From positions 124,001 to 188,000 of the forward strand of contig NZ_JACRSE010000004.1 of the NCBI RefSeq assembly GCF_014281055.1: DNA of 64,000 nt, given 5' to 3'. The DNA comes from Fluviispira vulneris (GTDB lineage Bacteria; Bdellovibrionota_B; Oligoflexia; Silvanigrellales; Silvanigrellaceae). The stretch's first letter is position 1. Each line of letters begins with the position of its first letter. The position numbers were made by a program, and so were the translations under genes. Below are positions 38,051 to 46,409 of the stretch, piece by piece. The notes under the pieces were generated by a model. That model was not told where the DNA came from. It saw only the letters and a program-made list of their open reading frames with translations, and ran no database searches.

Positions 38051-38510
38051 TTTTTTACTATTAAAAAATTTAGATATTTTATCAAAAAATCCAATATTAT
38101 TATCACTCGTTATAGATAATTTCTATAAATTTTCTATAAGGAAAGAAAAAAATATTTTATTAGTATATCTAATTATTCCCTTGGTATTAAGTGAAAATAC
38201 AAGATTATCTCTTTGTAATTCAAAAGCAACTAGTTCTTTATTTACTTTTTGTGGAAATAATAATAATATAAGTATGCTTCAAAATAAAATATTAAATCAA
38301 AAAAATTTATCAATTAAATCTTTGTATGTATCTTTGAGTTCAAAAAGATTAAAACTAAATGATGACTTATCTATTGATTTCATAAAAGAAAATGAACAAA
38401 TTAATAATATATATTTGGAAGAAAAAAAAGCTGCTAAAAAATTAGCTTTTTTACTTAATTCTTTTGATGTTAATACTATATATAGAATATTTGGAGTCAA
38501 ATTTATATGA
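38043..38510 (+). CDS. ABC-3C middle component
   Basis: A 155-residue protein with the pattern of the three-component ABC system middle component: LSKNPILLSLVIDNFYKFS at the start, a central LLVYLIIPLVLSENTRLSL and a C-terminal KLAFLLNSFDVNTIYRIFGV. It presumably bridges the nuclease-like effector and the ATPase. It overlaps both neighbours (8 bp and 4 bp), so the three are translationally coupled. Very AT-rich. Confidence 0.72.
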   Translation: MNDFLLLKNLDILSKNPILLSLVIDNFYKFSIRKEKNILLVYLIIPLVLSENTRLSLCNSKATSSLFTFCGNNNNISMLQNKILNQKNLSIKSLYVSLSSKRLKLNDDLSIDFIKENEQINNIYLEEKKAAKKLAFLLNSFDVNTIYRIFGVKFI

Positions 38511-40504
38511 TATGTTTTATAAAATATATTGGTATATTAGATAATAATGATAAAAAGCATTATGTAGAATTAAAGCAAGGTTTAAATATTATAACAGGCA
38601 AGTCATCTACAGGAAAAAGTGCGATTTTAGAAATTTTTGATTACTGTTTTGGAAGTAATTCGTTTACGATCCCTGAAGGAATTATTAGAGAAAAAGCAAA
38701 CTATTACTTTTTAATATTGCAATTTTCTTCATTTTATCTTGTGATAGGAAGAAATGAGTATGAAAAAAGCTGTTATATCATAGAATTCAATATTAAGTCA
38801 TGCGATAATATAATTCATATGATAAGTAAAAATTTATTTGATAAAAAAAATAAATTATCAATTGATAATTTTAAAAAAGAACTTGGTAAATATTTTGGAA
38901 TTAATTATACTATTGTTGAAGAAGATTATGCTGATTATTTATTTAGAAAACGTAAAAAACCCACACCTTCTGTAAGAAGTTTTTCGTCATTTATTTTACA
39001 ACATCAAAATTTAGTAGCAAATAAACACGCTCTTTTTTTTCGTTTCGATGAAAAAGAAAAAAAAGAGCAAGTGATAGATCACTTTAAAATATTTTTAGGA
39101 ATAGTAGATCAAGAATATTTTATTTATTTAATGAAAATTGAAGAAATAAAAAAGGATATTAAATCAATTAATTATGAAATGAATAAAAATAAGTTAATCT
39201 TTGAAAAGAATAAGATGAAGCTTAAAGAACTAACTGATAATTATACATCAATAACAGGAACGAAACTATTTAATGCTTCTAACGATGAAATTGCAAATAA
39301 TCCAAATAAATATCTAGAAAATATTGACATAATTAGTATTACTTTAAAACCATCAGAAACTAATTATGCTAAGGAAGTTGAACAATTAGAACAGGAAATT
39401 ACATCCTTGCATTTTAGAATTAGAAAATTAGGAAATCAGAAAATTAAAATAGAATCTTCTGTAAGAAATTCAAAGAATTTTACAGAAAATATATATAATT
39501 CACCTATAAATCAACCATTAGAGCATGAATCGAGTTCGTATGCATGTCCATTTTGTTTTAAGGAATCAAACATTATAGAAAATGAAAGTAATAAATTAAT
39601 AGATGCTATTAATTGGCTAAATAATGATCTAAAATATTCATATTATATGCAAACTGCTTTTAATGAGGAAATATATAAAATAGAAAATCAAATCAAAGAA
39701 TTAAAAAAAAATTTAATAGTTAAAGAAAATTGTTTGGATGAAATTAAAAAACAAGATGAAAAATTAGAAAAGAATGTATCAATTTCAAATATTGCTTTAA
39801 AATATAAGCTAAAAATAGAAATTATTTTAGAAAGTTTTATGATAAATGATAATATATATCTTTTAACTAAAAAAGAAAAATTAGAAAATAATTTAAAAAC
39901 ATTAGAAAATAATTTAAAAAAATATAGTATTGATAAAGAAGTTTATGAAATAACAAGAAATATTGAGAATTATATGAAAGAAATTGGAGAAAATTTTGAG
40001 TTTGAATCATATTTTAAACCAATTAATCTTAAGTTTTCTTTAGATAATTTTGATCTTTATCATGAAGGAAAAAATGGGCGAACTTATCTTAGGTCAATGG
40101 GTAGCGGTGCAAATTGGTTGTACTGTCATCTTACTTTATTTTTAGCTTTACAACGTTTGTTCTGTGAAAGAAGTAATAGAGGATGTTTAATTCCTCCTAT
40201 TCTTTTTTTAGATCAGCCTACTCAAGTTTATTTTCCTACAACAATTGAAGATCAAAATTCTGAATTTAATCCAAATATTATAGCTGAAAAAATTGGAAGA
40301 AAAGATAGATTAGATGAAGACATAAAATCTGTTACTAATTTATTTAAACAATTAATTTATTTTTGCAAAAAAACTGAAAAAATAACAAAAGTTATGCCTC
40401 AAATTATTGTAACAGATCATGCTGATAATTTAGATTTGGGAGAATCTTTGGATTTTAATTCATACGTTCGAGCTAGATGGAGGTCAAACGGGTTTATTAA
40501 TTAA
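38507..40504 (+). CDS. ABC-3C ATPase, DUF3732/SMC-like
   Basis: A 665-residue SMC/Rad50-like ATPase with DUF3732. Walker A GKSSTGKS is at 31-38. Long coiled coils around 205-330 and 370-490 flank a zinc-hook-like CPFC at 347-350. The C-terminal half contains YLRSMGSGANWLYCHL (signature region), the Walker B variant ILFLDQPTQVYFP with Gln after Asp, and a final IIVTDHADNLDL. This is the sensor/motor type found in ABC-3C anti-phage-like operons. Starts ATGA-overlapped with the middle component; last gene of the operon. Confidence 0.82.
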   Translation: MICFIKYIGILDNNDKKHYVELKQGLNIITGKSSTGKSAILEIFDYCFGSNSFTIPEGIIREKANYYFLILQFSSFYLVIGRNEYEKSCYIIEFNIKSCDNIIHMISKNLFDKKNKLSIDNFKKELGKYFGINYTIVEEDYADYLFRKRKKPTPSVRSFSSFILQHQNLVANKHALFFRFDEKEKKEQVIDHFKIFLGIVDQEYFIYLMKIEEIKKDIKSINYEMNKNKLIFEKNKMKLKELTDNYTSITGTKLFNASNDEIANNPNKYLENIDIISITLKPSETNYAKEVEQLEQEITSLHFRIRKLGNQKIKIESSVRNSKNFTENIYNSPINQPLEHESSSYACPFCFKESNIIENESNKLIDAINWLNNDLKYSYYMQTAFNEEIYKIENQIKELKKNLIVKENCLDEIKKQDEKLEKNVSISNIALKYKLKIEIILESFMINDNIYLLTKKEKLENNLKTLENNLKKYSIDKEVYEITRNIENYMKEIGENFEFESYFKPINLKFSLDNFDLYHEGKNGRTYLRSMGSGANWLYCHLTLFLALQRLFCERSNRGCLIPPILFLDQPTQVYFPTTIEDQNSEFNPNIIAEKIGRKDRLDEDIKSVTNLFKQLIYFCKKTEKITKVMPQIIVTDHADNLDLGESLDFNSYVRARWRSNGFIN

Positions 40505-41016
40505 ATTATAAGATCAGGTTAAATGCAAAATTCTGATAGACTAAAAATTTTAAAAATTGAATATAATGCTAGTTATGATTTGATAAAAGTAAAGCGAGGT
40601 TTGAAGAAATAGCTTCAATTTGTTAAATAATTTTTGCGAAAAAAAGTAACAAAGGAGATACCAATGTATTGTCAGAACCAACTTATAACCGCTTGCATTA
40701 CTTCCTGAAATTTCTTTTCTCAACTTTCTCCCTATATTTTTTTAAAATATGTCCAAACTCAAATCCCTCGTTTACTGATAAAGAAACTTTCACAATTTAC
40801 TTCTTTGGAAATTTAAATGTAAGCGCAACAATCAAACCATCTAATCAAAAAAATAAGATTGAGTTAAAACTTCTTTTTTAAATTGATCATAACCCCCATT
40901 TCAAGTTGACACTTTTTCACTAAGAAAAAGGGGGTTTATGATCAAATACTTGTAATTATGAATTTAAAATAAAATTATTTTAAATATTTAAATTCTAAAA
41001 TTTTAGGATTACTCTC
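40505..41016. other. Intergenic region with a large inverted repeat
   Basis: No convincing gene. A 29-codon frame at 40523-40612 (+) follows AGG and could be a small peptide gene. AAAGGAGAT before ATG 40663 leads only to a 14-codon frame. An inverted repeat at 40883-40945 has arms TTGATCATAACCCCC and GGGGGTTTATGATCAA (one unpaired base) with a 32-nt loop; it stands between the convergent ABC-3C and AbiE operons and may act as a terminator or be an IS relic. Confidence 0.5.
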
Positions 41017-41949
41017 TTATTTTTCAAGCTCGCTTTTTAATTTTAGTAAATATTTACTATATTTCTCTTTTTTCATTGCTTGTATATTTTTTAATTTCCA
41101 TTTGATAGCAGGAAAATTTTCTAAATTTTTGAAAGGTAATAAATTCCAATTAGGCTCTAAAGTGTAAAATGAATAAATAAAATCCCTATGGATATTGCTT
41201 AAATTATTATTTATTTCTTTTATTAATTTTTCCCTTGTTTCATTTAATTGATTCCAAGTTATGTTTTCTTCCGAAATTCCCGAAAATTCATTTGCAAATA
41301 ATTGTTCCTGATTTAGTTTGGTAGGGTTTAAAAGTTCATCAGGAGGTCTATTGTGTTGCATTAATATAACTACAAAGCAATCTATTAGTAATTTCGAAAT
41401 CTTTTCATTTTCTAAAAAAATTTTAACATCAAAAAGGTCCCTAGGGTGTTGTCTATCAAGAGCTGCGCAAAATTTTCCAGCATATATTTCTTCTAAAGAT
41501 AACAATCTCATTTCTGCGTCCATTCCAAAATTTTCACTAGCTTTTTTACATATTCTATGATCTTGATATGGCAATAAATTTCCACGTATAATTTCATTCG
41601 GTTCTATTTTTATGGCTGCTTTATTTGAATAGACATTTAGCTTTCTGTATCTGTTATCTTTAGAAATAATTGGATTAACTCTTATAACATCAGCATTATT
41701 TAATAATCTATTCTCTATATTTTTTAAACTATTGCTTATCCCTTCTAATGATGATTCTCTATCGCCTATTTGTAGCCAGGTTAAATCAATATCTACTGAC
41801 AATCTTGGTAAGTTTCTAATAAAGAGATTTATTGCAGTTCCTCCTTTTAGAGCAAAATTATTTTCTTTATAAATAATTGGAAGACATTTAATTAGAAGTT
41901 TAACCTGCTCTTCAAAAATGAAACTATTCATAGTTAACCTCTTGATCAA
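41017..41949 (-). CDS. AbiEii-type nucleotidyltransferase toxin
   Basis: Type IV/VII-like toxin of the AbiE system, 310 residues. The nucleotidyltransferase core is clear: ALKGGTAINLFIRNL followed by RLSVDIDLTW, giving the GG and DxD metal-site signature. AEMRLLSLEEIYAGKFCAALDRQHPRDLFD corresponds to the second conserved block (LSLEEIYAGKFCAALDR). AbiEii-like enzymes act on tRNA or nucleotides to arrest growth and abort phage infection. The gene overlaps the antitoxin gene by 26 bp, so the two are coupled. Confidence 0.88.
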   Translation of the reverse strand: MIKRLTMNSFIFEEQVKLLIKCLPIIYKENNFALKGGTAINLFIRNLPRLSVDIDLTWLQIGDRESSLEGISNSLKNIENRLLNNADVIRVNPIISKDNRYRKLNVYSNKAAIKIEPNEIIRGNLLPYQDHRICKKASENFGMDAEMRLLSLEEIYAGKFCAALDRQHPRDLFDVKIFLENEKISKLLIDCFVVILMQHNRPPDELLNPTKLNQEQLFANEFSGISEENITWNQLNETREKLIKEINNNLSNIHRDFIYSFYTLEPNWNLLPFKNLENFPAIKWKLKNIQAMKKEKYSKYLLKLKSELEK

Positions 41950-42730
41950 TTAATTCCTTAGGCACTGTAATTAGATATTTAGAATTAAAAATTCCATTTT
42001 TTTCGATTACTCTTTTTCCTTTTCCAAGTTCTACTTTGCTAGTATTAATTTTAGAAAACCATTTATGATTATTGAGTTCTGCTAAAAAAAGGAAAATTCT
42101 TTTTGCTTTAATTGAAGTACAATTTTCTAAAAGATTTTGTACTAATTCAGGCCTTAGAGTTGTTAAAGATGTAAATATTTCTGCGGTTTCTTGGAATGAA
42201 TATTGCGAAGGTATTCTATACATCATTTCAATAATTGCTCTTTCTGGTGTAGATAAAATGAGTTCTAAGTTGTTAATTTTAATTTTGGTAAGGCTACTTA
42301 CCTCAGTTTTTTTAAAAATATTTGTAGAATAAGTTTTTATTGTCGAGTTAAATTTAAGTTTAAATATCCATTTAGGTAAAAAATTATTCTCTGGGACTAT
42401 AATTGATATTGTCTGTTTATTTAAAGGCAAATAATGAGCGTATCCAAGCAACTCAAGAGCGCTTTTGCTGCCAACATGGATCATTAAATTTAGTTGAGAT
42501 TGTAAAGCCCAAGTAGCCCCTTGCCATGTAATTTCATCTTGATAGCGTAAAAATATCCCTTTTGCAGGTGATTTTAGCCATTTAGAATTTATATACTTTT
42601 GAATAAGTTCATACGGATAACCATTTTCAGTAAGCCATGATGAAACATATAGAGCATTTGCTGGCCAGTTTAAAAGAAGCTTTTGCAATGAGCTTTTGTT
42701 TTCCTCTGTTTCTAAGGATTTTGAAGTCAT
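41924..42730 (-). CDS. AbiEi-type antitoxin and autorepressor
   Basis: Antitoxin of the AbiE pair, 268 residues. The N-terminus is a winged-helix region (LYVSSWLTENGYPYELIQKY, WLKSPAKGIFLRYQDE), followed by the AbiEi domain (HVGSKSALELLGYAHYLPL, STPERAIIEMMYRIP). ATG 42730 is preferred because GAGGG lies five bases before it; a TTG four codons upstream is possible. Known AbiEi proteins bind inverted repeats to repress their own promoter, and two large perfect dyads lie just upstream here. Confidence 0.85.
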   Translation of the reverse strand: MTSKSLETEENKSSLQKLLLNWPANALYVSSWLTENGYPYELIQKYINSKWLKSPAKGIFLRYQDEITWQGATWALQSQLNLMIHVGSKSALELLGYAHYLPLNKQTISIIVPENNFLPKWIFKLKFNSTIKTYSTNIFKKTEVSSLTKIKINNLELILSTPERAIIEMMYRIPSQYSFQETAEIFTSLTTLRPELVQNLLENCTSIKAKRIFLFLAELNNHKWFSKINTSKVELGKGKRVIEKNGIFNSKYLITVPKELIDQEVNYE

Positions 42731-42755
42731 AAAGTCCCTCAAAGTAGGTAAGTTA

Positions 42756-42814
42756 AGTTTAACTTTTAAGCTATAACTATACTTATGGTATAGTTATAGC
42801 TTAAAAGTTAAACT
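42756..42814. promoter_or_regulatory. 59-bp perfect dyad 1 upstream of abiEi
   Basis: Arms of 27 bp (42756-42782 and 42788-42814), with no mismatch, around the 5-nt centre TTATG. The outer part begins AGTTTAACTTTTAAG. It ends 25 bp before the abiEi start codon. Probable operator of the AbiEi repressor; as RNA it would also form a long hairpin in the leader. Confidence 0.75.
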
Positions 42815-42897
42815 ATTGATAGAAAGTTCTCTAATTTTTAGCTATTTAATATAATACTCTGAGATAATTGATTAGTTAAAGACTGGAAGGAAAATTA

Positions 42898-42956
42898 GGT
42901 TTAAGTTTTTAGCTATATCTATACCATGAGTATAGATATAGCTAAAAACTTAAACC
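42898..42956. promoter_or_regulatory. 59-bp perfect dyad 2 upstream of abiEi
   Basis: Arms of 27 bp (42898-42924 and 42930-42956), no mismatch, centre CATGA. The arm matches dyad 1 at 23 of 27 positions, and all four differences are compensated in the opposite arm. Its centre is 142 bp from that of dyad 1. Confidence 0.75.
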
Positions 42957-43185
42957 AGTATAAACGCATAATGATTTATACAAATACCCCTCTTCTCCCC
43001 CCCAACCATCTACCGATCATGCCGAGAAGAATTGCTATACTCACAAAAAAATTTTTTTTCCAGTCCCAATTCCATTGCTTTACGTTTGTGCAGATCTGTT
43101 ACAAGTAAGAGGTGTTGTTGTTGATAATAAAAGATATTTATTTTTAAGGTTTTTTACCATCTTAAGGAACGCTTAAGCTAAGGCC

Positions 43186-43201
43186 AGTTCGATTCTTGCT
43201 G
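43186..43201 (+). repeat. attR-like core
   Basis: AGTTCGATTCTTGCTG, identical to 33835-33850 in tRNA-Arg. The flanking bases (GGCC before, AATT after) do not continue the tRNA, as expected for the far end of an inserted element. The 42957-43358 stretch around it holds no recognisable gene. Confidence 0.75.
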
Positions 43202-43358
43202 AATTAACTTTTTCATTATTGTTGTTTTTTTATTTGGGAACGTTACTGCAACAGAATTTACGAACAGGGAATAATGAAGAATTTTGGTAGAATTTTATAG
43301 CATCTAGACAAAGCATCTTCACGCCCGTAAACTTTAAGAAAATAGGAGGCACGTAACC

Positions 43359-43838
43359 ATGTCCAAAATATATGCTTGCATCTGGTCAAATGACAAAGCT
43401 GCGGAAATGGCCAAATTCTACAAGTCTGTCTTCAAAGGAACAAAGATCGGTAAGACTTCTTACTGGGGCAGCAACCCCATGGGAGTCAAAGAGGGTTCCG
43501 TACTGACCATACATCTCACCCTTCTAGGCCAAAAAATTATGCTCCTGAACGGATACACCGAGATGAATTTCAACGAGTCCATTTCGTTCGTCGTGCCCTG
43601 CAAGACTCAGCGGGAGATCGACACGTACTGGAAAAAGCTGACAAGTGATGGAGGCCAACCTGTGCAATGCGGTTGGCTGATCGACAAGTACGGAATTCGG
43701 TGGCAGATCACACCAGCAGAATTCGACAAGTGGAACACAAGCAAGAACAAGAAGAAGAAGGAAGCAGTCATGCACGCGATGTGGAAGATGGTCAAACTAG
43801 ACAGAAATAAACTGAAGGAAGCTTTTGATCGCACTTAA
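43359..43838 (+). CDS. PhnB-like VOC protein, GC-richer than surroundings
   Basis: A 159-residue protein of the 3-demethylubiquinone methyltransferase-like (PhnB) VOC group: IYACIWSNDKAAEMAKFYKSVF at the start (shown as MAKFYKSVFKGTKIG), LNGYTEMNFNESISFVVPC, then GGQPVQCGWLIDKYGIRWQITP. The C-terminus is Lys-rich. Codons use many C/G third positions, unlike any neighbour, so a recent transfer from a higher-GC genome is likely. AGGAGG lies 9 nt before ATG. It sits just outside the right island repeat. Substrate unknown. Confidence 0.8.
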   Translation: MSKIYACIWSNDKAAEMAKFYKSVFKGTKIGKTSYWGSNPMGVKEGSVLTIHLTLLGQKIMLLNGYTEMNFNESISFVVPCKTQREIDTYWKKLTSDGGQPVQCGWLIDKYGIRWQITPAEFDKWNTSKNKKKKEAVMHAMWKMVKLDRNKLKEAFDRT

Positions 43839-44083
43839 CTTAGGCATGCAAAGTAACTATCTTATACTTAGAAATGTTTCTTGATTCATTTTTAAATTAA
43901 GCATCGTGAGCAAGGACATGAATTATAAAGTAATTTTACACAAAATAGAAAAAAATGTAATGAATTATTCTTAAAAGATTTCATGAAAAGAGTTTAAGGG
44001 TAGGCATTAGAAGAAAGTCATATAACAGACTCTATTGGTATTTAACAGATCACAAGATATCCATAAAAACTTTTTAATTTTCT
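43839..44083. other. Non-coding stretch before the IS element
   Basis: No open frame, promoter or repeat of note was found between the VOC gene and the IS605 left end. Confidence 0.5.
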
Positions 44084-44096
44084 TTGAACAGAGCAA

Positions 44097-44134
44097 GGCC
44101 GCATTCTCGCTCCTTTAGGGGCGAGAATGCGGCC
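44097..44134. repeat. IS605 left-end hairpin
   Basis: 17-bp arms (44097-44113 and 44118-44134) with one mismatch, G-T in one orientation, and loop TTTA. Inner part CTCGCTCC-TTTA-GGGGCGAG matches the right end. Subterminal hairpins of this sort are recognised by Y1 transposases. Confidence 0.7.
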
Positions 44135-44164
44135 GATTGATCCATTGTCGGCGAAGAGGACGAG

Positions 44165-44199
44165 GAATTAAAAAAACACGTGAGTGGCTTTTTTAATTC
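44165..44199 (-). terminator. Terminator of tnpA
   Basis: Stem GAATTAAAAAA/TTTTTTAATTC with inner CAC/GTG, just beyond the tnpA stop. On the minus strand the CAC-GTG core is followed by seven T. Confidence 0.6.
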
Positions 44200-44201
44200 T
44201 A

Positions 44202-44678
44202 TTAGTCCGCTCGCAACCGTACTTTTCTTTCACGAATAGATTGAGCAACGCCTTTTTCAGTAAATGGTTTTCTTTGGTCATCAATATATTTTTTTATAAT
44301 TTCTAGCGGTGCTCCTCCACAAGTTACAGAACAATAACTTGGACTCCAAAAATTGTCACCCCATAATTTTTTCTTAATAAGTTCCCAAAATTCTCTTCTT
44401 ATAAAATAAGAAGATTTTCCTTTTAATTTACTGGCAACAATTGCAACAGAGTGTTTTGGGGGAATGCTAACAAGTATGAGCACGTGATCATCTTCGCCAT
44501 TAAATTCGATTAATTCGCAGTCTATTTGCTCGCAATTTTCTTTAAAAATAAGTCTAGTACATTCAAGAATTTCCTTTGTAAAAATTCCCCGTATATATTA
44601 AGTAACGAATACTAAATGATAATAATGTTTATATAGTTGACTTCTTCCTGTTCTCCACTCATATTTATTATGATCCAT
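44202..44678 (-). pseudogene. tnpA: IS200/IS605 transposase TnpA (Y1), inactivated
   Basis: A 158-codon frame starting at ATG 44678 reads MDHNKYEWRTGRSQLYKHYY, then HLVFVT, a TAA stop (44598-44600) where the family has Lys, then YIRGIFTKEILECTRLIFKE and on to the family C-terminus. The HUH motif normally written HVHL is HVLI (in GEDDHVLILVS), so the second metal-binding His is lost too. The catalytic Tyr region IIKKYIDDQ is kept. The two independent lesions argue for a dead gene rather than a sequencing error. Confidence 0.85.
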
Positions 44679-44725
44679 ATTGATTCCAAAATAAACAAAT
44701 GCTAGAGAAACATGATGAAGAATTT

Positions 44726-46090
44726 ATGGCAAGTTGTGTTGTAAAATTTAGAGCATATCCAACTATTGAGCAAGCAAATATACTTTCTCGATGGATAGGT
44801 TGTGCTCGAGTTATTTATAATTGCAAAGTGTCAGAAGATAATCAAAATTATAGCGTATTTAAAAGCACAGGCGAAAAATCCTCGGTTCATCAGGCTTATT
44901 CACATTTTAAAACTGAAGAAAGAGATTGGCTAAATCAATGCCCGTCGCAAATTCTGCGCAATGCATCTTCAATTTGGTATACGGCAAAACAACGTTTCTT
45001 TAAAGGTATAGCTAAAAACCCTCGTAAAAAGAAAAAAGGAATAAAAGATACCGTCTTGCTTACGAATGAATTATTTAAATTCAATGATGAAATAAGCAAA
45101 GAAGGAGTTGTTTTAAAAAAACTAATAATTGGCACTAAATCAAAAGAATTAGGTGTTTTAAAATTCAAGGCTCATAGAGAGTTTGGAATTCCGCAACAAA
45201 TTGTTATTGGAAAAAAGAATAATAAGTGGTTTGTCTCGTTTTGCTATGAAGTAGAAGATATTGGAAAATCAGAACAAGATCTGTTGGATGAATATTCTCT
45301 TTTGGATGCAGAATCATTAAATGAACTCACCGTAGGGATTGATCGTGGCATTGTAATTCCATTTCAAACAAGCAATAAACTAAGTTATGATTTTGATGAT
45401 AAATCAAAAAATAAAATCAAGCTTAAACAAAGAAAGTTCAAAAAATATCAAAGAAAGTTATCACGGCAAAAAAAAGGTTCAAATTGTAGAAATAAAACTA
45501 AAATTAAAATTGCAAAAATTCATTCTAAAATAAGTAACATCAGGCATGATTTTTGCCACAAATTTTCTCATTCAATTGTTAATTCAGACGCAAAAATATT
45601 TGCAGTAGAAGATTTAAAACTAAAAAATATGACTAAATCTCCTAAGCCAAAGCAAGATGTAAATGGCAAATATTTGCCAAACATGCGAAAAGCCAAAGCA
45701 GGTTTAAATAGAGAACTGCTATCAAAAGGATTAGCAAAAACAATAGAGTTTTTAGAATATAAAGCTAAAAAATATGGTAAATTAGTCGTTAAAGTTTCAC
45801 CTCATTATTCTAGTCAGGAATGTGCCAATTGTGGCCACACTCACGCCGAAAATAGAAAAACACAAGATAATTTCTTATGTTTATTATGCGGAAATCATGA
45901 CAATGCTGATATAAATGCAGCAAAAATAATTGCTAAAAGAGGTGTGCAATTTCTTTTGTCAAAGCCAAAAGCTAAGACAAGAACTAGGCTAGGGACTAGC
46001 CGAAGTAAAGCTGGACGAGGAATAAGTAAGACGAAATTAGAGCAATCTAATCCGCTGATTCCTATAACTTCAGAAGCTTGCTCCCTTTAG
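44726..46090 (+). CDS. tnpB: TnpB, RNA-guided nuclease of the IS605 element
   Basis: RuvC-type nuclease ancestral to Cas12, guided by an RNA from the element's right end. About 454 residues. The RuvC acidic residues are present: Asp in TVGIDRGIVIPF, Glu in FAVEDLKLKNM and Asp in HDNADINAAKII. The zinc finger CANCGHTHAENRKT...CLLCG is intact. ATG 44726 gives the family start (CVVKFRAYPTIEQANIL); the frame is open with another ATG at 44699. The stop codon lies inside the right-end hairpin, so the guide-RNA scaffold would overlap the last codons. It appears functional although tnpA is dead. Confidence 0.88.
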   Translation: MASCVVKFRAYPTIEQANILSRWIGCARVIYNCKVSEDNQNYSVFKSTGEKSSVHQAYSHFKTEERDWLNQCPSQILRNASSIWYTAKQRFFKGIAKNPRKKKKGIKDTVLLTNELFKFNDEISKEGVVLKKLIIGTKSKELGVLKFKAHREFGIPQQIVIGKKNNKWFVSFCYEVEDIGKSEQDLLDEYSLLDAESLNELTVGIDRGIVIPFQTSNKLSYDFDDKSKNKIKLKQRKFKKYQRKLSRQKKGSNCRNKTKIKIAKIHSKISNIRHDFCHKFSHSIVNSDAKIFAVEDLKLKNMTKSPKPKQDVNGKYLPNMRKAKAGLNRELLSKGLAKTIEFLEYKAKKYGKLVVKVSPHYSSQECANCGHTHAENRKTQDNFLCLLCGNHDNADINAAKIIAKRGVQFLLSKPKAKTRTRLGTSRSKAGRGISKTKLEQSNPLIPITSEACSL

Positions 46091-46097
46091 GGGCGAG
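46077..46097 (+). repeat. IS605 right-end hairpin
   Basis: CTTGCTCC-CTTTA-GGGGCGAG, 8-bp stem with two G-T pairs, same core as the left end. It contains the tnpB stop codon. Sequence just after it would supply the guide of the TnpB reRNA. Confidence 0.7.
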
Positions 46098-46409
46098 AAG
46101 TTCACATTCTAAAATCAACACATATAATGATTCAATCATAATCCACAGTGCCCGAAACTTTGCCAATGATGCTGAAAAATCAGATGTATTAAAAATCTTC
46201 ATCGGCACAAAAACTTTCCTCTTCCTGTCACTAAATCTCTTAAAACAAAAATGTATCGTTAAAATGTATCATAAGCGAATCAATTCATAAACTATTGACC
46301 ACCCTTCCTTAATGGGAAATTGCATCGAGAGGGATACTCCATTATTCTAAAGTGACATATTCTACATCACTTTTCACGTCTTGCGACAAGACCTTCAGGA
46401 GCAGGTATT
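46098..46409. other. Non-coding stretch after the IS element
   Basis: No gene recognised. It contains a third copy of TTCATCGGCA (about 46199) seen twice at the left island edge. AGGAG lies upstream of the next start codon. Confidence 0.5.

Larger units (their letters stand above)
33835..43201. mobile_element. Integrative island at tRNA-Arg (about 9.4 kb)
   Basis: Bounded by 16-bp direct repeats, one inside tRNA-Arg. It contains a tyrosine-recombinase pseudogene near the tRNA end, a four-gene ABC-3C-type operon and an AbiE toxin-antitoxin pair. The ABC-3C genes are visibly more AT-rich than the backbone. With the integrase broken, the island is probably fixed unless mobilised in trans. One small lipoprotein gene lies between the tRNA and the integrase. 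Confidence 0.72.
44084..46097. mobile_element. IS200/IS605-family element with decayed tnpA
   Basis: Divergent tnpA (-) and tnpB (+) lie between two related hairpins that share CTxGCTCC...GGGGCGAG. The left boundary is set at TTGAACA because homology with the solitary end at 10004-10045 begins there; the right boundary is set at the end of the right hairpin. Both outer ends are approximate. tnpA carries a nonsense codon, so the element cannot move by itself. Confidence 0.75.

Noticed and set aside
40669-40881. Possible 70-codon gene
   Set aside because: It needs a TTG start, has no ribosome site of its own, shows no coherent domain, and lies beside an ATG with a good site that gives only 14 codons.
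46078-46290. 70-codon frame after tnpB
   Set aside because: It begins inside the IS right-end hairpin and has no protein-like pattern.
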